DNA from: Clostridia bacterium
GTDB taxonomy: Bacteria; Bacillota; Sulfobacillia; SLMV01
Length of the DNA: 10,727 bases
Direction of reading: 5' to 3'
Assembly (NCBI GenBank): GCA_007136565.1
Contig: SLGS01000116.1
Location: 1-10,727 of the forward strand
The notes under the pieces were generated by a model. The model made no database searches. It was not told where the DNA came from and worked only from the letters and a program-made list of their open reading frames with translations. Shown one piece after another: positions 6,165 to 10,727 of the stretch (the first letter of the stretch is position 1; every line of letters begins with the position of its first letter). A program made the translations under genes and the position numbers.

Positions 6165-7886
6165 TTGACCAGATACAGTTACGGAACGATCTGCCACGCT
6201 GAACTGGCGGTGCGAGTCCGCGGCATGATAGATGAGGCCCTGCACGCGTTGACCGGAGACGGGACACTTCCCCGGGCTGCGTTGGAGATGGGATATACGG
6301 TCGAAAAGCCCAAGGATCCGGCCCACGGAGATCTCGCCACGAATATAGCCCTCACCCTAGCCAAACCCTGCTCCCGCCCCCCGCGCGACATCGCCGGGGT
6401 GCTCGCGGAGCGGCTTTCGGCCCTGGCAGAGGATGACGATTACATAGAGGAGATCGAGATTGCGGGTCCGGGATTCATCAACTTCAGAGCCGGTGACAAT
6501 TATCTCGCCGATGTGCTCATGGGGATAACCCGGGGATTCTCGGGCGACGGCTGGGCCCGGACCGATAACCCGAGGAAAGTCCTGGTGGAATTCGTCAGCG
6601 CCAACCCCACCGGCCCCATGCTCGTGGTCAACGCCCGGGCCGCGGCCCTGGGGGATGTGTACTGCAGGCTACTCAACATGACGGGCCATTGGGCCGCCTC
6701 CGAGTACTACGTCAATGACGCGGGAGGGCAGATCCTAACCCTCGGGCGCTCGCTCGAGGCCCGCATCCGCCAGGCCCGTGGTGAGGAATTTCCCTTTCCC
6801 GGGGATGGCTACCCGGGGGATTACCTGGTGGACCTGGCGTCGATATACATCGAGGAAATGGGCGATCTTCCTTCGCCTGGTGAAGAAGACCTCTGGACCC
6901 ATCTCGGGGATTGGGCGGCCGTCAAGATACTGGCCGAGCAGCGGAGGCTACTGGGTCTTTACGGCGTAGAATTCGACTCCTGGTACCACGAGAGCGCCGT
7001 CCGCGAGGGTGCCGGGCCCGAGCAGGTAATCGAGATCCTGCGCGACCGGGGATACCTGTACGAGAGCGAAGAGGCACTCTGGCTTCGCTCCACCGCCTTC
7101 GGCGACGATAAGGACCGAGTTCTGGTGAAAAGTGATGGTTCCTACACCTACCTCCTGCCGGACTTGGCCTACCACATGGATAAGTTCGATCGTGGCTTTG
7201 ATCGTCTGATCAATATCTGGGGACCGGATCATCACGGATATATAGCGCGGATGCGCGCGGGACTCAGTGCCCTGGGTTACCCCGAGGATAACTTCGAAGT
7301 CGTGATTTCGCAGTGGGTCCGCCTGATGTCCGGTGGGCACGAGGTGAGCATGTCCAAGCGGGGCGGGACTTACGTCACCATGGAAGAACTGCTGGAGGAG
7401 GTAGGGCGCGACGCCGCTCGGTTCTTCTTCCTGATGAGGTCGGCGTCTTCACCCCTGGATTTCGATCTGGATCTGGCCAAGGAACAGTCCAACGAAAACC
7501 CGGTTTACTACGCGCAATACGCCCACGCGAGGATATCCGGCATACTGTCCGGCGCGGCGGAGCGCGGGGTGGAGGTCCCCGGTCCCGGGGATATGGACAG
7601 GCAGTCCCTCGCCCCCCTCGGGCACGCGACGGAACGAGCCCTCATCAGGAGACTCGCCGATTTCCCAGGGGAGATAGTGGGCGCTGCCCAATCCCTCGAA
7701 CCCCATCGTTTGGCCGCGTACGTGCTGGACGTGGCGGCCCACTTCCACTCCTTTTACACCGAGTGTCGGGTACTGGGAGACGATGCGCGATTGACACGGG
7801 CGAGGTTGCACCTATGCCGGGCTTCCGCCCGGGTTATTGCGGAGATCCTGGGCATCCTGGGAGTGACCGCCCCAAGTCAGATGTGA
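6165..7886 (+). CDS. argS: Arginyl-tRNA synthetase
   Basis: Class I aminoacyl-tRNA synthetase that charges tRNA-Arg with arginine using ATP in the cytoplasm. From TTG 6165 it has 573 residues, a normal bacterial length. An N-terminal additional domain (about 10-115) contains KPKDPAHGDLATNIAL. The catalytic core carries VSANPTG at 144-150 and YYVNDAGGQI nearby, a KMSKS-type loop SMSKR at 395-399, and DLAKEQSNENPVYYAQYAHA. A DALR-type anticodon-binding tail ends in the typical LGVTAPSQM. The odd point is the HIGH position: relatives read HVGH or similar after NPTGP(L/M), but here residues 153-156 are LVVN, with neither His nor Gly. The start is TTG 6165, with GAAGGGG (6151-6157) 7 nt upstream; ATG 6120 coincides with the predicted transcript start. 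Family identity is certain; start fairly sure. Confidence 0.95.
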   Translation: MTRYSYGTICHAELAVRVRGMIDEALHALTGDGTLPRAALEMGYTVEKPKDPAHGDLATNIALTLAKPCSRPPRDIAGVLAERLSALAEDDDYIEEIEIAGPGFINFRAGDNYLADVLMGITRGFSGDGWARTDNPRKVLVEFVSANPTGPMLVVNARAAALGDVYCRLLNMTGHWAASEYYVNDAGGQILTLGRSLEARIRQARGEEFPFPGDGYPGDYLVDLASIYIEEMGDLPSPGEEDLWTHLGDWAAVKILAEQRRLLGLYGVEFDSWYHESAVREGAGPEQVIEILRDRGYLYESEEALWLRSTAFGDDKDRVLVKSDGSYTYLLPDLAYHMDKFDRGFDRLINIWGPDHHGYIARMRAGLSALGYPEDNFEVVISQWVRLMSGGHEVSMSKRGGTYVTMEELLEEVGRDAARFFFLMRSASSPLDFDLDLAKEQSNENPVYYAQYAHARISGILSGAAERGVEVPGPGDMDRQSLAPLGHATERALIRRLADFPGEIVGAAQSLEPHRLAAYVLDVAAHFHSFYTECRVLGDDARLTRARLHLCRASARVIAEILGILGVTAPSQM

Positions 7887-7897
7887 TTTTAGCGTAC

Positions 7898-7931
7898 ATG
7901 GAGGCGCCAGGGTGATTCGAGGCACCTCCAT
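7898..7931 (+). terminator. Possible argS terminator hairpin
   Basis: ATGGAGG (7898-7904) pairs with CCTCCAT (7925-7931). A C/A mismatch and a further GCC/GGC pairing extend the stem around a loop of about 12 nt. It begins 11 bp after the argS stop. The sequence after it (CACTATTATGTCTTCC) is only moderately T-rich, so it is a weak terminator call. Confidence 0.4.
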
Positions 7932-7990
7932 CACTATTATGTCTTCCTAACACCACTTTTCCCGCGATAACTACTGCTATCTCTCTTCAG

Positions 7991-8020
7991 CGCCCCCGCG
8001 GTGGGGTTTCCCCGGGGGCG
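7991..8020. other. GC-rich inverted repeat in the argS/small-peptide gap
   Basis: CGCCCCCG (7991-7998) and CGGGGGCG (8013-8020) are perfect complements around a 14-nt loop. An alternative inner pairing GGGG-TTT-CCCC (8003-8013) is also possible. It could be a second terminator or a regulatory dyad. No T-tract follows on either strand. It overlaps the weak -35 suggested for the next gene. Confidence 0.4.
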
Positions 8021-8035
8021 GAGATGGAGTATAGT
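8007..8035 (+). promoter_or_regulatory. Weak promoter candidate for the small membrane peptide
   Basis: TATAGT (8030-8035) matches the -10 consensus at five of six positions. The -35 partner 17 nt upstream, TTTCCC (8007-8012), is poor and lies within a GC-rich inverted repeat. The predicted transcript start is near 8042, leaving about 45 nt before the ATG at 8087. Confidence 0.35.
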
Positions 8036-8086
8036 TGCACTCAGGCGTCAATTTCGGCGCCATTTCGCGAGAGAGGAAGGGGTACA

Positions 8087-8311
8087 ATGTATCGTCACAG
8101 GCACTCCGAATCCAATTCGCTGTCCCTTCCACGGGTGTTTGCGGTCCTGGGGCTCCTGCTCGTCCTGGCCGTGTTGGCGGTAATGGCCGCTCCCGTAATG
8201 CCGTCCTCGGGTGAGCCCCTGGGGATGGAGAGCTCGTCTCTTCCCAAGGATCACTCCAGTGTCATCGTCGAATTCGACGGAGCCAGTAACCCCGTTCCCA
8301 CGAGGATCTGA
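8087..8311 (+). CDS. 74-residue single-pass membrane or secreted peptide (hypothetical)
   Basis: Family not recognised. A basic, His-containing N-terminus (MYRHRHSESN) precedes a strongly hydrophobic stretch at about residues 17-36 (RVFAVLGLLLVLAVLAVMAA begins at 16). A polar tail of about 38 residues follows, ending in PVPTRI. The hydrophobic part could be a membrane anchor or a signal peptide; small residues around 33-36 (VMAAP) would allow signal-peptidase cleavage, but this is not decisive. The start is ATG 8087 because AGGAAGGGG (8074-8082) lies just upstream. The frame is open back to 8024, but that portion overlaps the promoter candidate. The stop is 112 bp before the S9 peptidase start, so co-transcription is possible. 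No function can be inferred. Confidence 0.6.
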   Translation: MYRHRHSESNSLSLPRVFAVLGLLLVLAVLAVMAAPVMPSSGEPLGMESSSLPKDHSSVIVEFDGASNPVPTRI

Positions 8312-8383
8312 CCCCCATCCGGTTGAATAACCCCCAGGGGAGCATACTGTCCCCGGGAATTCGCATGCCCAATCCCACCCGAT

Positions 8384-8426
8384 AAGGAGGGAGGTCCGAC
8401 GCGGGGCGTCGGACCGTCACCCCATG
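8384..8426 (+). promoter_or_regulatory. Split ribosome binding site with an intervening hairpin before the peptidase start
   Basis: A strong Shine-Dalgarno, AAGGAGGG (8384-8391), lies 32 nt before ATG 8424, too far for normal use. Between them is a perfect 10-bp hairpin: GGTCCGACGC (8393-8402), loop GGG, GCGTCGGACC (8406-8415). If folded, it removes 23 nt and leaves about 9-10 nt between Shine-Dalgarno and ATG, near the ideal. No in-frame start codon exists close to the Shine-Dalgarno, and the protein family expects to begin here. This matches the 'accommodated' ribosome site known at phage T4 gene 25. Confidence 0.65.
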
Positions 8427-10484
8427 TCAGAAGTCGCCACCGGGGGAATAATCCCCGAAGATTATTTCCGATTCAAATGCCCGGGAGATCCCAGGATATC
8501 GCCCGACGGTGAGAGAGTCGTCTACGTCGTCGAACGCAGAGATCGTAATAGGAACGCGATACATGCGAACCTGTGGATCGCCGACCTGCGGGATCCCGAT
8601 CCATCACCCCTGACCCGGGGGTGCCAAAGGGATTCATCCCCCAGGTGGTCGCCCGACGGCGGGAAACTCGCCTTTCTCAGCGACCGCGATGGGGAGACTC
8701 GCATCTGGATCCTGGACATCGGCGGGGGCGAGGCCCAGAAGATATGTACCGATGTTACACCTGTGAGTCCGCCGGAGTGGTCGCCCGACGGAGAAAGATT
8801 GCTCTTTTTGGCCAGAACTTTCATCCCCGGGGAGGATTGGATCACGTATCCCGGGGCACCCGAAGACGACGTCGAAAGGGAGAAAGAGCGCGCCGCGGGG
8901 GGAGACGATTCGGACGGCGTCAGGGTGATAACTCGCACCGGATACCGGTTCGACGGGAAGGGATACCTCGGGAATTTGCGCGATCACGCTTACGTAGTAT
9001 CCGCTCGGCCCTCTCCGGAGGTCGAGGCCACCCCCATCACCTCCGGAGACTTCGATCACGGCGGACCACCCAGCTGGTCTCCCGACGGGGAAATGATCGC
9101 CTTCACAGCATTGCGTCGAGAGGACGCGGATATGGTCGTCGGGATGGACCTTTGGGTTCATCTCGTGTCCCGGGGTACGGATAGGCAGATCCTGCACGGG
9201 ATGGGTTCGGTGGGCTCGCCCCGATGGTCCCCCGACGGCGATATGCTGGCGTTTACCGGTCACGATGGGCGTTACGGCATGGCCACCACGACGGGGCTTT
9301 GGGTGGTGGACATGCCCGAAGAGCCCGGCGAACCGCTGGAGCCAGGCGACGCCCGTCATCTTACCGAGGAACTCGATAGACCGGTGGGGGTCGGGGGGAT
9401 TGCCTCCGATCTTCGTTGCGCACCCACCGGCCCCCCGATGGTTTGGGAACCCGGGGGGGAGTCCCTGCTTTTCCTAGCCGCCGACGGGGGATGCGCTGGC
9501 GTGTACCGAGTAAATGCCTTTTCCGACCCCGTGCCCCGGAGGGTGGACACGGGGCGCGAGAGGGTAGTGTCATCCTTCGACCTCGCCGGGGGATCCGTGG
9601 TGATACAGGCCGGGGATTCGACCAGGCCCGAGGAGATCTGGGCGCTGGATGGGGAAGGACCTGACCGCCCCGTCAGCCGGATGAACGACCGTTTGCTGGA
9701 GGAACTGGGGACGGTTGCCATGGAATCCTTCGATTATTCGGGCGAGGATGGATGGAGCTTGGAGGGATTCATCCTGGCTCCTCCCTCGCCCGGTGAAGGG
9801 GAACCGATCCCGGCCCTGCTGCAAATCCACGGAGGGCCGCACGGAGCCTACGGGCACACCTTCTCCTTCATGTCGCAGATGCTGGCCTCACAGGGCTTCG
9901 CGGTGATCATGACCAACCCCAGGGGCAGCCAGACCTACGGTAGCGACTTCGCCCGGGCCGTCGTCGGCGATTGGGGCGGGGCGGATATGGGAGATATACT
10001 CGCCGGAGTGGATGCTGCCGCTCGGCTGATACCCATAGATAGGGATAGGCTCGGTATAGGAGGTTGGAGCTACGGTGGATACATGACGTCGTGGATCATA
10101 GGGCAGCGCACGGACTTTGCGGCCGCCGTCGTAGGGGCGCCGGTCACCGACAGGTTGGGTTTCTACGGAACCAGCGATGTGGGACTTACCTTCGGTGAAC
10201 ACCAGTGCGGGGGAACACCCTGGGACGGATCCGACGCCCTCTTGTCGCGTTCACCCCTCAGCTTCGTCCATCGGGTCGAGACACCCGCGCTATTGATTCA
10301 CGGTGGGAACGACTTGAGGTGCCCGGTGGCCCAAAGCGAGGAGTATTTCGCCGCGCTCAAGAGGCTCGGGAGAGAAGCGGCCCTGGTCGTCTACCCGGGG
10401 GAATCCCACGGCATCAAGGCACCTCGCTACGTCGAAGATAGGTATCGCAGGACCCTCGAGTGGTATAGACATCACTTGGCCTGA
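8424..10484 (+). CDS. S9-family serine peptidase (acylaminoacyl-peptidase / prolyl oligopeptidase type)
   Basis: This 686-residue protein joins an N-terminal beta-propeller to a C-terminal alpha/beta-hydrolase. The propeller shows TolB/PD40-like repeats with the core (W/I)SPDG at residues 25-29, 75-79, 119-123, 218-222 and 268-272, and a degenerate copy WEPGG near 341-345. The hydrolase begins near 435. It has the oxyanion-loop HGGPH (469-473), the nucleophile in GGWSYGGY (S549), D630 in GGNDLRCP and H662 in GESHG, so the catalytic triad is intact. Relatives cleave short peptides, releasing N-acylated residues, dipeptides or peptides after Pro; the propeller restricts access to small substrates. 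No signal peptide is visible, so it is probably cytoplasmic. Specificity cannot be read from sequence. ATG 8424 is the only reasonable start, reached through an unusual hairpin-containing ribosome site. The 3' end overlaps the convergent MscS-like gene by 13 bp. Confidence 0.93.
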   Translation: MSEVATGGIIPEDYFRFKCPGDPRISPDGERVVYVVERRDRNRNAIHANLWIADLRDPDPSPLTRGCQRDSSPRWSPDGGKLAFLSDRDGETRIWILDIGGGEAQKICTDVTPVSPPEWSPDGERLLFLARTFIPGEDWITYPGAPEDDVEREKERAAGGDDSDGVRVITRTGYRFDGKGYLGNLRDHAYVVSARPSPEVEATPITSGDFDHGGPPSWSPDGEMIAFTALRREDADMVVGMDLWVHLVSRGTDRQILHGMGSVGSPRWSPDGDMLAFTGHDGRYGMATTTGLWVVDMPEEPGEPLEPGDARHLTEELDRPVGVGGIASDLRCAPTGPPMVWEPGGESLLFLAADGGCAGVYRVNAFSDPVPRRVDTGRERVVSSFDLAGGSVVIQAGDSTRPEEIWALDGEGPDRPVSRMNDRLLEELGTVAMESFDYSGEDGWSLEGFILAPPSPGEGEPIPALLQIHGGPHGAYGHTFSFMSQMLASQGFAVIMTNPRGSQTYGSDFARAVVGDWGGADMGDILAGVDAAARLIPIDRDRLGIGGWSYGGYMTSWIIGQRTDFAAAVVGAPVTDRLGFYGTSDVGLTFGEHQCGGTPWDGSDALLSRSPLSFVHRVETPALLIHGGNDLRCPVAQSEEYFAALKRLGREAALVVYPGESHGIKAPRYVEDRYRRTLEWYRHHLA

Positions 10485-10727
10485 TCGGGGGGATGTAGCC
10501 GCAGGGTCGTTGCCCGGGCGAGCCGGGAGTTGGGTATTACGAGGGTGCCGGATTGGTCTTCGACCCGGGTGTGGCTCCACCCGACGCAGATGACGGTGCC
10601 CTCGATCCCATCTATGCCGACCCGGTCCCCGGGTGAAAAGTGAGACCTGAGCATGTGGGCGGCCAGGATATTCTCCGCGGTTTCGCGTCCCCCCAGTCCC
10701 AGGGCGACCAGGGCTGCCAGGGGAAGA
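10472..10727 (-). CDS. MscS-family mechanosensitive channel, C-terminal part (5' end beyond window)
   Basis: The last 85 residues of a MscS-like channel are visible; the start is past the right edge. The open frame enters with the end of a Gly/Ala-rich pore helix (LVALGLGGRETAENILAA). It continues into the beta domain: FSPGDRVGI, then GIEGTV, then TLVIPNSRL, a segment diagnostic of MscS proteins (compare GD.V...G..G.V....T.....G....IPN). MscS channels open under membrane tension and release solutes in osmotic downshock. The protein stops only about 15 residues after IPNSRL, so the alpha/beta cytoplasmic cage domain found in E. coli MscS is missing or very short. The stop lies inside the S9 peptidase gene, a 13-bp tail-to-tail overlap. 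Confidence 0.85.
   Translation of the reverse strand, partial: LPLAALVALGLGGRETAENILAAHMLRSHFSPGDRVGIDGIEGTVICVGWSHTRVEDQSGTLVIPNSRLARATTLRLHPPDQAK

Noticed and set aside
6022..6267. N-terminal extension of the small cyclase to codon 1 at 6267.
   Set aside because: It would overlap argS and its promoter, lacks a Shine-Dalgarno, and its residues look random. GGTGGAGG placed 8 nt before ATG 6021 fixes the start there.
8393..8415. Reading the perfect hairpin before the peptidase as a transcription terminator.
   Set aside because: No T-tract follows, it lies between a strong Shine-Dalgarno and the start codon, and termination here would cut off the peptidase gene. A role in translation fits better.

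Overview
The window is a GC-rich bacterial chromosomal segment with eight protein-coding genes. Two of them run off the edges: a metallo-beta-lactamase-fold hydrolase on the left and a MscS-type channel on the right, both on the minus strand. Shine-Dalgarno sites of the GGAGG type and several sigma70-like promoters are legible. Coding density is high. The four-cluster ferredoxin fused to a TIGR04076 domain suggests an anaerobic or facultatively anaerobic lifestyle, and the signalling proteins show a c-di-GMP economy. The ArgRS is bacterial in type (SANPTGP and AKEQSNENPVYY signatures). I cannot place the organism firmly. A deep-branching Gram-positive-like lineage (Bacillota or Actinomycetota) is only a guess. 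I see no tRNA, rRNA, CRISPR array, transposase, phage gene or attachment site.

Layout. Positions 1-1052: a divergent pair, the MBL hydrolase (minus) and a TIGR04076-ferredoxin fusion (plus), share an 88-bp intergenic region. Positions 1230-1562: a single-gene unit for a small membrane-anchored, extremely acidic protein. It has a good promoter, a strong RBS and a perfect 30-bp palindrome behind it. Positions 1683-4979: a 1098-residue membrane sensor with five PAS domains, GGDEF and HD-GYP. Positions 4954-6021 (minus): a second, smaller membrane diguanylate cyclase whose 3' end overlaps the sensor gene by 26 bp. Positions 6165-7886: argS, divergent from the cyclase. Positions 8087-8311: a 74-residue single-pass membrane peptide. 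Positions 8424-10484: a cytoplasmic S9-family (acylaminoacyl-peptidase-like) serine peptidase. Positions 10472-10727 (minus): the C-terminal end of a MscS-like channel, overlapping the peptidase by 13 bp.

How they work together. The only clear functional pairing is the two c-di-GMP enzymes at 1683-6021. One can both make and degrade the messenger and keeps a product-inhibition site. The other can only make it and has a degenerate inhibition site. argS and the S9 peptidase are housekeeping-type genes with no evident link to them.

Most worth a second look: (i) the peptidase start region, where a perfect 10-bp hairpin sits between an AAGGAGGG Shine-Dalgarno and the ATG and would restore normal spacing only if folded; (ii) the TIGR04076-polyferredoxin fusion; (iii) an ArgRS in which the HIGH (HxGH) ATP-binding signature reads LVVN. 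I found no convincing new multi-gene defence or mobile system here.
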